NCBI GenBank assembly: GCA_031216755.1
Contig: JARUHG010000001.1
Coordinates: forward strand, 1,240,001 to 1,304,000
Origin: Lysobacter arvi
Lineage (GTDB): Bacteria; Pseudomonadota; Gammaproteobacteria; Xanthomonadales; Xanthomonadaceae
Reading direction: 5' to 3'
Length of the DNA stretch: 64,000 nt
The first letter of the stretch is position 1. Each line of letters begins with the position of its first letter. This document shows positions 29,415-39,160 of this stretch, one piece after another. Made by a program: the position numbers and the translations under genes. The notes under the pieces were generated by a model, which was not told where the DNA came from, did no database searches, and worked only from the letters and a program-made list of their open reading frames with translations.

Positions 29415-29513
29415 GCGTTGAGAGTATTCCCGTTCAGGCGTGAAGAATGCCGGAGCGGGCCCCGGCGGAAGCGGGGCAGTGTAGCGCAGCGGGCGTCGGC
29501 GCCCGCCGCCCGC

Positions 29514-30332
29514 TCACGCCGGAGTGGCGGTTGCGGGAACGCCGTCCAGTGCGGCGCGCAGCGGTTCGAGAAACGTGCGGGCCTGTATGGCCGGTTCGGC
29601 CGCATCGGCCAGTACCGACACCAGCGCACTGCCGACGACGACGCCTTCGGCCTCGCGCGCCATGGCCGCCGCGCTGGCCGCGTCCCGGATGCCGAAACCG
29701 GCGACCACCGGCACGCGGCTGCGCTGCCGGATGGCGTGCAGCCGCTCGCTGGCGGCGCGGGTATCGAGCCGGTCCGCCGCGCCGGTCACGCCCGCGAAGC
29801 TCACGTAGTAGAGGTAGCCCTGCGCGTCGTCGCACAGGCGCTGGAGGCGTTCGTCGGTCGTCGTTGGCGAGGCCAGCAGGATCAACGCGAGGTCGTGCCC
29901 GGCGAAGGCGACCCGGAACTCGCCGGCTTCCTCCGGCGGCAGGTCCACCAGCAGCACGCCATCCACGCCGGCGTCCACCGCATCGCGGGCGAAGCGTTCG
30001 GCGCCGCGGATCTCGACGGGATTGAGATACCCCATGAGCACCACCGGCGTGTCGGTGTCGCGCTCACGAAAACGACGGACGGCATCGAGGACGTACGACA
30101 GTCCGGCGCCGCGCGACAGCGCGCGTTCGGAGCTTCGCTGGATCGTCGGGCCGTCGGCCATCGGGTCGGAGAACGGCACGCCCAGTTCGATCACGTCCGC
30201 GCCCGCCTCCACGAGTGCGTGCATCACCGGCACCGTGGCATCCAGCGACGGATCGCCGGCCGTAACGAAGGGGATGAGCGCCTTGCGGCGGTCGGAGCGC
30301 AACTTGGTGAAGCGTCGGTCGATTCGGTTCAT
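29514..30332 (-). CDS. trpA: Tryptophan synthase alpha subunit
   Basis: Cleaves indole-3-glycerol phosphate to indole, which is channelled to TrpB (272 residues). Catalytic Glu49 and Asp60 lie in VIELGVPFSDPMADGP at the same numbers as in the Salmonella enzyme, and PFVTAGDP is at 21-28. It is separated from trpB by 146 bases holding an inverted repeat, whereas trpB and trpA usually abut. Confidence 0.97.
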   Translation of the reverse strand: MNRIDRRFTKLRSDRRKALIPFVTAGDPSLDATVPVMHALVEAGADVIELGVPFSDPMADGPTIQRSSERALSRGAGLSYVLDAVRRFRERDTDTPVVLMGYLNPVEIRGAERFARDAVDAGVDGVLLVDLPPEEAGEFRVAFAGHDLALILLASPTTTDERLQRLCDDAQGYLYYVSFAGVTGAADRLDTRAASERLHAIRQRSRVPVVAGFGIRDAASAAAMAREAEGVVVGSALVSVLADAAEPAIQARTFLEPLRAALDGVPATATPA

Positions 30333-30354
30333 GGCGATGCCGTGGTCGGAAAGT

Positions 30355-30441
30355 GCGGCCCCTCAAGGGGAAGGCCCGGAACGCGGGGGATGGGAGGGAG
30401 AAAGTCCCGCCGCATTCCCGACCTTCCCCTTGAGAAGCCGC
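30355..30441. repeat. Long inverted repeat in the trpB-trpA gap
   Basis: CTCAAGGGGAAGG (30362-30374) and CCTTCCCCTTGAG (30422-30434) are perfect complements 47 bases apart, extended by GCGGC (30355-30359) and GCCGC (30437-30441). The result is an 87-base palindromic unit in noncoding DNA between two genes of one operon. It resembles a dispersed palindromic element; no T-run follows on the minus strand. Confidence 0.65.
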
Positions 30442-30478
30442 AAAGGTCGCCCGGATGGCTGGGTGGAAACGCGGACCG

Positions 30479-31687
30479 CTAGAGCGAAATGCCTTCGCGC
30501 GCGGCGATGGTGTGCACGTCCTTGTCGCCGCGCCCGGAGAGGTTGCACAGCACGATCGCGTCCGGCGGCAGGTCGCGCGCGAGCTTGATCGCCTGCGCGA
30601 TCGCGTGGCTGGACTCCAGCGCCGGCAGGATGCCTTCGGTGCGCGACAGTTGATGGAACGCGGACAACGCTTCGGCATCCGTCACGCCCACGTAGTCGGC
30701 GCGACCGGTGTCCTTCAGGAAGGCGTGCTCCGGACCGACGCCCGGATAGTCCAGCCCCGCCGAGACCGAATGCGTTTCGATGATCTGGCCGTCGTCGTCG
30801 CACAGCACGTACGTCCGATTGCCGTGCAGCACGCCGGGTCGCCCGGCGGCGAGCGAGGCGGCGTGGTGCCCGGTGTGCATGCCCTCGCCTGCCGCTTCGG
30901 CACCGACCAGGCGCACGTCGGCGTCGTTGAGGAACGCGTGGAAGATACCGATGGCGTTACTGCCGCCGCCGACGCAGGCGGTTACCGCATCCGGAAGACG
31001 TCCGTATTCGGCGAGCATCTGCGCGCGCGCCTCGCGACCGACGACGGCGTTGAAGTCGCGCACCATCCGCGGATACGGATCGGGACCGGCGACCGTGCCG
31101 ATGATGTAGAACGTGTCGCGCACGTTCGTTACCCAGTCGCGCATGGCTTCGTTGAGCGCATCCTTCAGCGTCGCCGAACCGCTGGTCACCGGCACGACGG
31201 TCGCGCCGAGCAGCTTCATGCGGTAGACGTTGATCTTCTGCCGCTCGATGTCGGTGGCGCCCATGTAGACCACGCATTCCAGGCCCAGGCGCGCGGCGAC
31301 GGTGGCGCTGGCGACGCCGTGCTGCCCCGCGCCGGTCTCGGCGATGATCCGGGTCTTGCCCATGCGGTTGGCGAGCAGCGCCTGGCCGATGGTGTTGTTG
31401 ATCTTGTGCGCGCCGGTGTGGTTCAGGTCTTCGCGCTTGAGCAGGATGCGGGCGCCGCCGACCTCGCGGCTGAGCCGCTCGGCGAAATAGATGGGACTGG
31501 GGCGGCCCACGTAGTGCGCCAGGTCGGCATCGAAGGCGGCATTGAACGCCGGATCGACGCGTGCGGCGTCGTAGGCGGCGGCGAGCTCCTCCAGCGGACC
31601 AATGAGGGTTTCGGCGACGAAGCGTCCGCCAAATCGGCCGAAATGGCCGGCGGCGTCGGGGAAGGCATGAAAGTCGGGGCGGGACAT
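30479..31687 (-). CDS. trpB: Tryptophan synthase beta subunit
   Basis: PLP enzyme that joins indole and serine to give tryptophan (402 residues). The PLP Lys95 is in HTGAHKINN, and GGGSNA phosphate-binding and [13 protein letters not shown] blocks are present. It faces the LysR gene across 79 bases. The annotated ATG has a poor ribosome site; a GGAGG further upstream directly abuts an out-of-frame ATG. Confidence 0.97.
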   Translation of the reverse strand: MSRPDFHAFPDAAGHFGRFGGRFVAETLIGPLEELAAAYDAARVDPAFNAAFDADLAHYVGRPSPIYFAERLSREVGGARILLKREDLNHTGAHKINNTIGQALLANRMGKTRIIAETGAGQHGVASATVAARLGLECVVYMGATDIERQKINVYRMKLLGATVVPVTSGSATLKDALNEAMRDWVTNVRDTFYIIGTVAGPDPYPRMVRDFNAVVGREARAQMLAEYGRLPDAVTACVGGGSNAIGIFHAFLNDADVRLVGAEAAGEGMHTGHHAASLAAGRPGVLHGNRTYVLCDDDGQIIETHSVSAGLDYPGVGPEHAFLKDTGRADYVGVTDAEALSAFHQLSRTEGILPALESSHAIAQAIKLARDLPPDAIVLCNLSGRGDKDVHTIAAREGISL

Positions 31688-31731
31688 GCCGTGACTTTAA
31701 CGAACGACATCCTCCGAAAACATGCATAAAA

Positions 31732-31749
31732 TCTGATCATCGCGTCAGA
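31732..31749. promoter_or_regulatory. Candidate LysR-type operator between trpB and the regulator
   Basis: TCTGA (31732-31736) and TCAGA (31745-31749) form an 8-base interrupted palindrome within an AT-rich patch between divergent genes, the typical place for a LysR-family site. The match to a T-N11-A core is imperfect. Confidence 0.35.
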
Positions 31750-31766
31750 AAATCTCACAGATTCAC

Positions 31767-32654
31767 ATGAGCCGGGACCTGCCCCCCCTCAATGCCCTGC
31801 GCGCCTTCGAGGCGGTCGCACGGCTGGACAGCGTCAGTCGCGCCGCCGAGGAGCTGCACGTCACCCACGGCGCGGTGAGCCGTCACCTGAAAACCCTGGA
31901 GGAGGCGCTGGGCACGGCGTTGTTCGTGCGCGAAGGCCGCGGACTGGCGCTCACTCCCGCGGGCCGGCGATTGCATGAAACCGCCGACGGCGCATTCGCC
32001 CTGCTGCGCCAGGGCTGGGGCGACCTGCGACGACGGCCGCAGCAGGCCCCGCTCGTGCTCGGCTGTCCGGGCAGCGTGCTGGCACGCTGGATGATCCCGC
32101 GGCTCGACCGCCTTGCCCGCGAGCGCCCCGAGCTGACGCTGCATCTCGCCGCCAGCGAGAGCACGCCCGATGCGGCGCTGACCGGGCTGGACGCGGCGTT
32201 GCTCATCGATCGCGCACCGTGGCCGGGCGACTGGCACCTGCACGAACTCGCGCCCGAGCGCCTGGGCCCGGTGGTGAGTCCACGATTCGCCGGCTACGTG
32301 CGCCTGCGGGAGGCCGCTCCTGACGCCCTCGTGCACGAAGCCCTGCTGCACACGCAGTCGCGTCCGCAGGCCTGGTCGGACTGGGCGCTGGGCGCCGGAC
32401 TCGACGCCGGCGCGCTGCGCATGGGCACGGCCTTCCCGCACCTGTACTACCTGCTGGAAGCCGCCAACGCCGGGCTGGGCGTGGCGATCGCGCCCGAGCC
32501 GCTGGTGGCAGAAGACCTCGCCGCCGGTCGGCTCGTCGCGCCATGGGGGTTCGTCGAAACGCAGGCGCGGTGGGTGCTGGTCACCCGGCGCAGGACGAAC
32601 GATCCACGCGTCGCATCGCTGGTCGCGTGGTTGCGCGCCGAACTGGCGGGCTGA
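31767..32654 (+). CDS. LysR-family regulator divergent from trpB (TrpI/GcvA-like)
   Basis: Encodes 295 residues with an N-terminal winged helix-turn-helix ([40 protein letters not shown]) and a substrate-binding domain. The position opposite trpBA matches TrpI of pseudomonads, which activates trpBA with indoleglycerol phosphate. This role is inferred from location only; the sequence is also GcvA-like. The stop lies 9 bases from the trpF stop on the other strand. Confidence 0.85.
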   Translation: MSRDLPPLNALRAFEAVARLDSVSRAAEELHVTHGAVSRHLKTLEEALGTALFVREGRGLALTPAGRRLHETADGAFALLRQGWGDLRRRPQQAPLVLGCPGSVLARWMIPRLDRLARERPELTLHLAASESTPDAALTGLDAALLIDRAPWPGDWHLHELAPERLGPVVSPRFAGYVRLREAAPDALVHEALLHTQSRPQAWSDWALGAGLDAGALRMGTAFPHLYYLLEAANAGLGVAIAPEPLVAEDLAAGRLVAPWGFVETQARWVLVTRRRTNDPRVASLVAWLRAELAG

Positions 32655-32663
32655 AGGCGCGGG

Positions 32664-33317
32664 TCAGCGCGCGAGTGAGCGCGCGAGTGCATCCGCGCGG
32701 CGGACTTCCTCGACGAAGCGCCGCATCTTCGCGGCGTCCTTTTCGCCCGGCGCGGACTCGATCCCGCTGGACACGTCCACGCCCCAGGGATGCACGGTGT
32801 TCACCGCATCGAACACGTTGTCCGGATGCAGCCCGCCGGCAAGCAGGAACGGACGCGGCGTCGCCTGCGGGATGCGCGACCAGTCGAAACGATGGCCCGT
32901 TCCGCCCGCGCCGCCGCTGGCGTGGCTGTCGAGCAACAGCGCGACGGCGTCCGGATGGCGCGACAACGCATCGGCGACAACATCGCCCCCCATCGCGACC
33001 GCCTTGAGGTACGGCACGCCGAACGCGCCGCAGAACGCCTCGTCCTCGTTCCCGTGGAACTGCAGCAACGTCGGGCGCACGGCGTCGATCACGCGCTGCA
33101 CCTGCGGACCTTCGTTGTCCATGAACAGCGCAACGACATCGACCCCGTCCGGGATCTGCCCCCGCAATGCGCGTGCCGCCTCGATGTCCAGCCGCCGCGA
33201 ACTGCGCTGCGCGAACACCAGGCCGATCGCGTCGACGCGCAGTTCGCACGCCAGCGCGACATCCTGCGCGCGCGTCATGCCGCAGAACTTGATGCGGGTG
33301 TGCGCCGATGCATTCAT
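32664..33317 (-). CDS. trpF: Phosphoribosylanthranilate isomerase
   Basis: Third step of tryptophan synthesis (217 residues, TIM barrel). The catalytic Cys12 is in IKFCGMTR and the catalytic Asp181 in GVDVSSGIE. The start overlaps the truA stop by 4 bases. It lies away from trpBA, with the LysR gene between them on the other strand. Confidence 0.96.
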   Translation of the reverse strand: MNASAHTRIKFCGMTRAQDVALACELRVDAIGLVFAQRSSRRLDIEAARALRGQIPDGVDVVALFMDNEGPQVQRVIDAVRPTLLQFHGNEDEAFCGAFGVPYLKAVAMGGDVVADALSRHPDAVALLLDSHASGGAGGTGHRFDWSRIPQATPRPFLLAGGLHPDNVFDAVNTVHPWGVDVSSGIESAPGEKDAAKMRRFVEEVRRADALARSLAR

Positions 33318-34108
33318 AGCGTGACCTCGGCCGGCAGGTTCCACTCGGCCGGGTAACGCGGCCCGAGGAAGACGAGTCCGGTCGGCGGCGCCGTGGGGCC
33401 GGCGACGGTGCGGTCGCGCGCCTGCAGCAGCTCGCCGATCCAGCGTTCCGGTTTCTCGCCGCTGCCGACCATGAGCAGGCTTCCGACGATGTTGCGCACC
33501 ATGTGGTGCAGGAACGCGTTCGCCTGTACTTCCACTTCGACCACGTCGCCGGTGCGCGTCACGCGGATGTCCTGCAACTCGCGCCAGGCATGGGGGGACT
33601 GGCAGTGCACGGTGCGGAAGGACGAGAAGTCGTTCTCGCCCAGCAGCGCCTGCGCGGCGCGGTGCATGGCGTCGGCATCGAGCGGCCGGCGTTCCCAGCT
33701 TAGGTACTGCCGCTCGAGCGCGGCGCGCACGGGCCGGTTGAGGATGCGATACCGATAACGACGCGCACGCGCCGAGAAACGCGCGTGGAAATCCGCAGGC
33801 ACGGGCCGGCACCAGCGCACCGCGATCGACGGCGGCAACCGGCTGGTGACACCGAGCATCCAGCTGCGCGGATCGCGCACGGCATGGCTGTCGAAGTGCA
33901 CGACCTGGCATTGCGCGTGCACGCCGGCATCGGTGCGACCGGCGCAGATCGTTTCCACCGGATGGCCCGCCACGAAGGAGATGGCAAATTCCAGGGCGGC
34001 CTGCAGCGTCTGCTCGCCCTCGCGTTCGGGTTCGCCGTGCTTGCTCAGCCGCTGCCAGCCGTTGAAGCCATTGCCGTCGTACTCGACGCCGAGGGCGAGG
34101 CGGTGCAT
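33314..34108 (-). CDS. truA: tRNA pseudouridine synthase A
   Basis: Forms pseudouridine at positions 38-40 of tRNAs (264 residues). The catalytic Asp lies in [10 protein letters not shown], and [11 protein letters not shown] is the second family block. The ATG at 34108 gives the usual length and N-terminus ([16 protein letters not shown]); a GTG at 34147 and an ATG at 34333 are in frame but add a sequence without homology. Confidence 0.95.
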   Translation of the reverse strand: MHRLALGVEYDGNGFNGWQRLSKHGEPEREGEQTLQAALEFAISFVAGHPVETICAGRTDAGVHAQCQVVHFDSHAVRDPRSWMLGVTSRLPPSIAVRWCRPVPADFHARFSARARRYRYRILNRPVRAALERQYLSWERRPLDADAMHRAAQALLGENDFSSFRTVHCQSPHAWRELQDIRVTRTGDVVEVEVQANAFLHHMVRNIVGSLLMVGSGEKPERWIGELLQARDRTVAGPTAPPTGLVFLGPRYPAEWNLPAEVTL

Positions 34109-34410
34109 CGGGGCGGTGTCGGAAGGTGAGTCGGTGGCGTGGGTCACGGGGAACAGGATGCGGTCCGGTGGGGGCCGGAATCGTTGGGGCTGGGGGGCAT
34201 CGTGCTTGGGGTGGTGGGTGAAGGCAAACGGCGCCGGCTTACGCGCGGCAGCGCTGTGCGAGTGCGACGACACGTTGCGCCGCGCTTCGTTGCCCCTGCC
34301 CGGCCCGAACGCGTGGCGTTCGGGAGTTCGCAAGCGGCGCCTTCTCGCCCCACCCCCTCTCCCGTTCGGAGAGGGGTCTCAAACCGTGGGCTCCGATCCG
34401 GACCTTGCGA
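34109..34410. other. truA-fimV spacer (302 bases), one hairpin, no gene seen
   Basis: No convincing gene is seen. A hairpin CCCCTCTCC (34354-34362) with GGAGAGGGG (34368-34376) and a 5-base loop lies 35 bases past the fimV stop. It lacks a T-run and resembles GC-rich intergenic palindromes common in Xanthomonadaceae. The rest is G-rich on the plus strand without recognisable promoter hexamers. Confidence 0.5.
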
Positions 34411-36267
34411 TCAGCCCAGGTCCTGGAGCATGCGCGAGGCGGTCTGTCGCGCCGTCAGATCGCCGTTGATGATGACTTCGCTCAGCAGCTGGCGTGCGCT
34501 TTCGCGGTCGCCCAGGTCGATGTAGGCGCGTGCGAGTTCGAGTCGTTCCTGTCCCGGCTGCGTGGCGAGCGTCGGCTCGACGTGGGCGCGGCGACCATTG
34601 CCGTTGGCGGCGATGTGCCAGGCCGGGGCGATCGGCGCCGCCGGCGTGGCGGGCGGCGTCGGACGCGTCGGCGTCTGCGGCTCGGGCGTCAGCTCGAACG
34701 CCGGCGTCTCCTGCGCGGGCGGCTCGACGATCGTCTCGGGTTCCTCGCGCGTTTCGACGTCCGGACCGGGCGCGAACGCATCGGCGATCGAAGGCGCGGT
34801 CGCCACGGCGGAATCGGACGGCGCACGGAACGCCGGCTTCGAAGGACGACGCCCCCACCACCAGCCGCCGAGCAGCGCCAGCAGGATCGCACCGCCACCG
34901 AGGATCCACGGCAGCGGCGAGCCGGCCTGCGCGGCCGCCTGGTCGTTGCTCTTGGCCACGCGCTGCTGCGCGGCGGCGAGCTCGCTGTCCTTCATCGCGA
35001 TGAGCTGTTGCTGCTGCTTCTGCAGTTGCTCGAGTTCGGCGACACGGCTCTTGAGTTCGGCGACCTCGGCCTCGCGTGCGGCGATCGTTTCCTGGGTCTG
35101 TTGCAGTTCCTGTCGCAGCATCTGGCCCTCGCCGCCGGCCTGGATGCCGGACTGGGTGCCCGCCTGGGCGGCGCGCGCGGCCTCGGGCGGAACGATTTCG
35201 AGGCGGGCATCGGCCGTCGCCGATCCACCCGCCGTTGCGGTGTTGCCCTGCGGTGCGCCTGCGACAGGCGTGCCCGCCGTCGCCGCCGCGCCTTCGAGCG
35301 CCGGTTGCGGCACCGCGCGACGCGCGTCGCGCCATTGCTGCACGTGCTGCGCGACCAGGCGGCGCGCCTCGCCGGCGTCCACGCCCGCCAGTTCGTCGCC
35401 CGGCGGCAGTTCGAGCACCGCGCCGGCCTTGAGCAGATTGATGTTGCCGTCGATGAAGGCGTCGGGATTGGCGCGCAGCAGCGCGATCATCGCCTGGTCC
35501 AGGCTCGCCTGACCTTCCATCCGCCCGGCGATTTCCGACAGCGTGTCGCCGCGTCGCACGGTGTAATCGCCGGACAGTTCGCGCGAAGCCTGCGGCGCCG
35601 GCGCACGCGGGGGCGCGGACGAGGCGACCTGCGGTTGCGTTTCGGGCTGCGGCGCGGCGGGGATCTCGTTGTCGGCCGCCGCGTTTTCCTCGCGCGCGAG
35701 GGCTTGGCGGACTTCTTCTTCCGGCGTCGTCGCCGGCGCTTCGGCGGTGGCCGGCGCGGCGGCTTCGGGCTCGCGCTCGATGATGTTGGGCTCGGAGACG
35801 ACCGTCTCCTCGATCGCCGGCTGCATCGGCGCCGACACCGTGCGCGGCGCGTCGACGAGCGCCGCGTATTCGCGCACCAGGCGGCCCTGGCCCCAGTCGA
35901 CCGACACCAGGAACGTCAGCAGCGGTTCGTTCACCGGCTGCGCGCTGGTGACGCGGATGACCGGCCGGCCCGCCGAGTCCAGCGCCGAGGCGAACTGCAG
36001 TTCGGCGACCACGCCCATCGGCGGCTGCAGGCCGACGCGGGCGAATACGAGCGGCGAAGCGAGCTCGGCCTGGAGGTTCTCCAGTTCGGCCGGGTCGCTG
36101 GAAATGATGGGGATCTCGGCCAGGAACGGCTGCCCGAGCCGCGACTTGACCTCGATCTGCCCCAGGCCCAGCGCCGAAGCGGCGCCGCTGGCCAACGCCA
36201 AGGCCAACCCGAGCGCGGTGCGCACGTAGCGTCTGGCGGAGCTTTGTCTGGCAACTTGTTGTTTCAC
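34411..36267 (-). CDS. fimV: FimV-like peptidoglycan-binding inner-membrane protein
   Basis: Polar hub protein family linked to type IV pilus assembly and twitching. The 618 residues start at a GTG (VKQQVARQ) and begin with a signal-like segment. A FimV N-terminal domain (LGLGQIEVKSRLGQPFLAEI) follows, then a LysM domain (DYTVRRGDTLSEIAG) at about 310-365, a coiled coil with a Gln run, one transmembrane helix (WILGGGAILLALLGGWWW) and a short C-terminal FimV motif ending in TPR-like helices (LARAYIDLGDRESARQLLSEV). Pseudomonas FimV has about 920 residues; the acidic TPR-rich cytoplasmic part is much reduced here. Confidence 0.85.
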   Translation of the reverse strand: MKQQVARQSSARRYVRTALGLALALASGAASALGLGQIEVKSRLGQPFLAEIPIISSDPAELENLQAELASPLVFARVGLQPPMGVVAELQFASALDSAGRPVIRVTSAQPVNEPLLTFLVSVDWGQGRLVREYAALVDAPRTVSAPMQPAIEETVVSEPNIIEREPEAAAPATAEAPATTPEEEVRQALAREENAAADNEIPAAPQPETQPQVASSAPPRAPAPQASRELSGDYTVRRGDTLSEIAGRMEGQASLDQAMIALLRANPDAFIDGNINLLKAGAVLELPPGDELAGVDAGEARRLVAQHVQQWRDARRAVPQPALEGAAATAGTPVAGAPQGNTATAGGSATADARLEIVPPEAARAAQAGTQSGIQAGGEGQMLRQELQQTQETIAAREAEVAELKSRVAELEQLQKQQQQLIAMKDSELAAAQQRVAKSNDQAAAQAGSPLPWILGGGAILLALLGGWWWGRRPSKPAFRAPSDSAVATAPSIADAFAPGPDVETREEPETIVEPPAQETPAFELTPEPQTPTRPTPPATPAAPIAPAWHIAANGNGRRAHVEPTLATQPGQERLELARAYIDLGDRESARQLLSEVIINGDLTARQTASRMLQDLG

Positions 36268-36293
36268 TTCGGATCCCTGCCTTCCCCGGCGCG

Positions 36294-36323
36294 ACTCTAA
36301 GCCCTCGCCGGGGGGCGCGGCAA
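36294..36323 (-). promoter_or_regulatory. Probable fimV promoter
   Basis: On the minus strand TTGCCG (36318-36323) and TAGAGT (36294-36299) are 18 bases apart, giving a short leader before the GTG at 36267. A GCAGGGA ribosome site lies between. Confidence 0.45.
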
Positions 36324-36590
36324 CGAAAACCGCCGTCGAATGCGACTGCGGCGGCGGATTGGGCATTGTCGCCCTGCGTGCGTGAGGGTGCGGGAGAAAC
36401 GCCCTGCCCCGGCGGCGAATCCTGAAGCGGCGCGCCCGCGGCCTGGCGTCGCACGCCCGTCCTTTCCGCTCGCGGGCCGATCCCGCGGCCCCGATGGCCC
36501 GCGGTTTTTTCACCGGCGCACGAGGCCCGGAAACTCGAACGCCAGCCGCAGGGACTGGCGTTCGAGGCCCGATCACCGGGAAAGCCGGCG
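36324..36590. other. asd-fimV spacer with two strong hairpins
   Basis: Together with the fimV promoter this makes a 323-base gene-free stretch. It holds CGCGGGCC (36471-36478) with GGCCCGCG (36496-36503), followed on the plus strand by GTTTTTT. It also holds a 12-base perfect stem CTCGAACGCCAG (36534-36545) with CTGGCGTTCGAG (36555-36566), followed on the minus strand by TTT; the latter suits termination of asd. No open frame here looks coding. Confidence 0.5.
36534..36566 (-). terminator. Probable asd terminator
   Basis: A 12-pair perfect stem with a 9-base loop, 25 bases after the asd stop. The short TTT tract makes it a weak intrinsic terminator. Confidence 0.5.
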
Positions 36591-37616
36591 TCAGCCGCGC
36601 TCGGCCAGCACCAGTTCGGCCAGCTGGACCGCGTTCAACGCCGCGCCCTTGCGGATGTTGTCGGAGACGATCCACAGGTTGACCGCGCGCGGATGCGAGA
36701 AGTCGTCCCGGATGCGCCCGACGTACACCGGGTCGTTACCCGACGCGTGCGTCACCGGAGTCGGATACCCGCCCGCCTTCGGCTCGTCGACGATCTCCAC
36801 GCCCGGCGCCGTTTCCAGCAGCTTGCGCACTTCGGCCGCGCTGATCTTCTCGCGCGTCTCGATGTTCACCGCTTCGGAATGCCCGTAGAACACCGGCACG
36901 CGCACCGCGGTGGGGTTCACCTGGATGCGGTCGTCGCCCAGGATCTTGCGCGTCTCCCACACCAGCTTCATTTCTTCCTTGGTGTAGCCGTTGTCCTGGA
37001 ACTCGTCGATGTGCGGGATCAGGTTGAACGCGATCTGCACCGGGAAGCGCTCCGGATTGGGTTCCTGGAAGCCCAGCAGCGCGGCCGTCTGCCGGCCGAG
37101 TTCCTCCAGCGCCGAACGGCCCGCGCCCGACACCGACTGGTAGGTCGCCACGTTGATGCGCTCGATGCCGACCTTGCGATGGATCGGCGCCAGCGCGACC
37201 AGCATCTGCATGGTCGAGCAGTTGGGATTGGCGATGATGCCGCGCGGACGGTGCCTGGCGGCGTCCGGGTTCACTTCCGACACGACCAGCGGCACGTCGT
37301 CGTCGTAACGGAACGCCGAGGAGTTGTCGATCACCACCGCGCCAGCGGCGGCGAACTTGGGCGCGTATTCCTTCGACACGCTGCCGCCGGCGGAGAACAG
37401 CGCGATGTCGATGCCGCTCGGGTCGAACGTCGCCAGGTCCTCCACCACGATCTTTTTCGCGCCGAACTCGATTTTCTCGCCGGCCGAACGCTCGCTGGCC
37501 AGCAGGTGCAAGTTGCCAATGGGGAATTTCCGTTCGGCGAGGATGCGCAGCATCGTCTCGCCCACGGCGCCGGTCGCACCGACGATGGCCACGTTGCAGG
37601 AGTTCTTGGCGTTCAT
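36591..37616 (-). CDS. asd: Aspartate-semialdehyde dehydrogenase
   Basis: Reduces aspartyl phosphate for the lysine/diaminopimelate, threonine and methionine branches (341 residues). The NADP loop GATGAVG is near residue 13, the active-site Cys133 is in NPNCSTMQ, and the catalytic His is in RVPVFYGHSE. AAGGAACC precedes the ATG at normal spacing. Confidence 0.97.
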   Translation of the reverse strand: MNAKNSCNVAIVGATGAVGETMLRILAERKFPIGNLHLLASERSAGEKIEFGAKKIVVEDLATFDPSGIDIALFSAGGSVSKEYAPKFAAAGAVVIDNSSAFRYDDDVPLVVSEVNPDAARHRPRGIIANPNCSTMQMLVALAPIHRKVGIERINVATYQSVSGAGRSALEELGRQTAALLGFQEPNPERFPVQIAFNLIPHIDEFQDNGYTKEEMKLVWETRKILGDDRIQVNPTAVRVPVFYGHSEAVNIETREKISAAEVRKLLETAPGVEIVDEPKAGGYPTPVTHASGNDPVYVGRIRDDFSHPRAVNLWIVSDNIRKGAALNAVQLAELVLAERG

Positions 37617-37696
37617 TGGTTCCTTCTTTCGGGTTGGAGGGGTACAGCGTTGTGGCCCACCGGACCCATTCCGGCGGGTAATGCGGGGGATGCGGC

Positions 37697-38065
37697 TCAG
37701 CCCGGCGGCGCCGCGTTGCCGGGGTTACGGCGTCGCAGGTCGTCGATGGTCTCGGGAGACGCCCACAGTACCGCATCCTGGTAGTGCCGGATCATCGCCA
37801 GCACGCGTTCGCGCGGGCCCTGGCGCCATTCGGGCGAACCGTAGAAGGCGTCCTGCCGCGCGTTCAGATCGGCCAGGTCGTCGTAGGCGCGCACGAGGAA
37901 GTAGGCGTCGTCCTGGTGCTCGGACGGCCCGAACGCCACCACCTCGTGCCCCCAACGCCGCAGCATCGGTACGGCCTCGTCGACGAACGCGCGATGGAAC
38001 GCCTCGCGCGCGTCGGGCGCGAGCTGGTAGGTGCGGATCTGGATCAGGCGCGGGTCGCGCGGCAT
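37697..38065 (-). CDS. NIPSNAP family protein
   Basis: Encodes 122 residues with the ferredoxin-like alpha/beta pattern of NIPSNAP proteins (IQIRTYQLAPDAREAF; VVAFGPSEHQDDAYFLVRAY; SPEWRQGPRERVLAMI). Molecular function in bacteria is unknown. The start at 38065 gives the usual N-terminus; an in-frame ATG 15 codons upstream is possible. It lies 72 bases after the hydroxyacid dehydrogenase. Confidence 0.75.
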   Translation of the reverse strand: MPRDPRLIQIRTYQLAPDAREAFHRAFVDEAVPMLRRWGHEVVAFGPSEHQDDAYFLVRAYDDLADLNARQDAFYGSPEWRQGPRERVLAMIRHYQDAVLWASPETIDDLRRRNPGNAAPPG

Positions 38066-38137
38066 GGCGGGGTGTCCGGGATTCGAAGCGCGTCGCGCAT
38101 GATCGCGCAACCCGATGGCGGACGCTCTGGCGTCTGC

Positions 38138-39160
38138 TTATTTCGATATGCCGGGTTTTCGTGGGTGCGCCAGCGCCATCGCGTTTACCGGCGTGGGCGG
38201 ATCGCCGGCGCGCGGGCCGAAACCGAGCGCGGCGGTGAGGTTGTCCACCGCGAGCGCCACCATCGCACGGCGCGTGGCGAGGCTGCCGCTGGCGATGTGC
38301 GGGGTGAGCACCACGTTGCGCAACGCGAGCAGGCGCGGGTTGATCGCCGGCTCGCCCTCGTACACGTCCAGGCCCGCCGCGGCCAGCCGGCCGCTCTGCA
38401 GCGCATCGGCGAGCGCGTCCTCGTCGACGATGCCGCCGCGCGCGATGTTGGTCAGCGTCGCGGTCGGCTTCATCTTCGCGATCGCCGCCGCGTCGACGAG
38501 GTGGTGCACCGCCGGCGAGTACGGCAACACGAGGATCAGGTGATCGGACTGCGCGAGCAGCGTGTCGTAATCGACGTACTCGGCGCGGCAGGCGCCTTCC
38601 ACGTCGGCGGCGAGCCGGGAACGGTTGTGATACAGCACGCGCATGCGGAAACCCGACGCGCGGCACGCGATGCCCTGTCCGATCCGTCCCATGCCGAGGA
38701 TGCCGAGCGTCGTGCCGTGCACGTCGCCGCCGAGCATCGTCTCGAAGCTCCACTGCCGCCACTGGCCCTCGCGAAGCCAGCGTTCGGCTTCACTGATCCG
38801 GCGCGCGGCGGCCATCATCAGGGCGAAGCCGAAATCCGCCGTCGTTTCGGTCAGCACGTCCGGCGTGTTGGTCACCACGATCCCCGCCCGCGTGAGCGCG
38901 GCGACGTCGAGATTGTTGTACCCCACGCCCACGTTGGCGATGGCGCGAAGCCGCGGCGCGTGCGCGACTTCCGCCGCACCGACGCGGTCGTTGAGCGTGA
39001 CCAGCGCGCCGTCGCACGAGGCGAGCATCGCGGCGATCTCCTCCGGCGGATGCGTGCCGACGGCCGCGGTTTCGATCACGTCGAAGTGCTCGCGCAGGCG
39101 CCCGACGAGGTCGCCGAACAGCGGCTGCGACACCCAGACGCGCGGACGCAGGTCAGCCAT
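38138..39160 (-). CDS. D-isomer-specific 2-hydroxyacid dehydrogenase (GhrB-like)
   Basis: Encodes 340 residues. The NAD(P) Rossmann loop [12 protein letters not shown], catalytic Arg in [10 protein letters not shown], Glu in DVYEGEP and His in LTPHIASGS are all present. It is probably a glyoxylate/hydroxypyruvate or related ketoacid reductase; substrate specificity cannot be read. The start overlaps the aroC 3' end by 8 bases. Confidence 0.88.
   Translation of the reverse strand: MADLRPRVWVSQPLFGDLVGRLREHFDVIETAAVGTHPPEEIAAMLASCDGALVTLNDRVGAAEVAHAPRLRAIANVGVGYNNLDVAALTRAGIVVTNTPDVLTETTADFGFALMMAAARRISEAERWLREGQWRQWSFETMLGGDVHGTTLGILGMGRIGQGIACRASGFRMRVLYHNRSRLAADVEGACRAEYVDYDTLLAQSDHLILVLPYSPAVHHLVDAAAIAKMKPTATLTNIARGGIVDEDALADALQSGRLAAAGLDVYEGEPAINPRLLALRNVVLTPHIASGSLATRRAMVALAVDNLTAALGFGPRAGDPPTPVNAMALAHPRKPGISK

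Noticed and set aside
31423-31710. ATG directly behind GGAGG upstream of trpB as a leader peptide or alternative start
   Set aside because: The ATG at 31710 is out of frame with trpB, the ribosome site has no spacer, and the frame has no run of Trp codons; it merely overlaps trpB.
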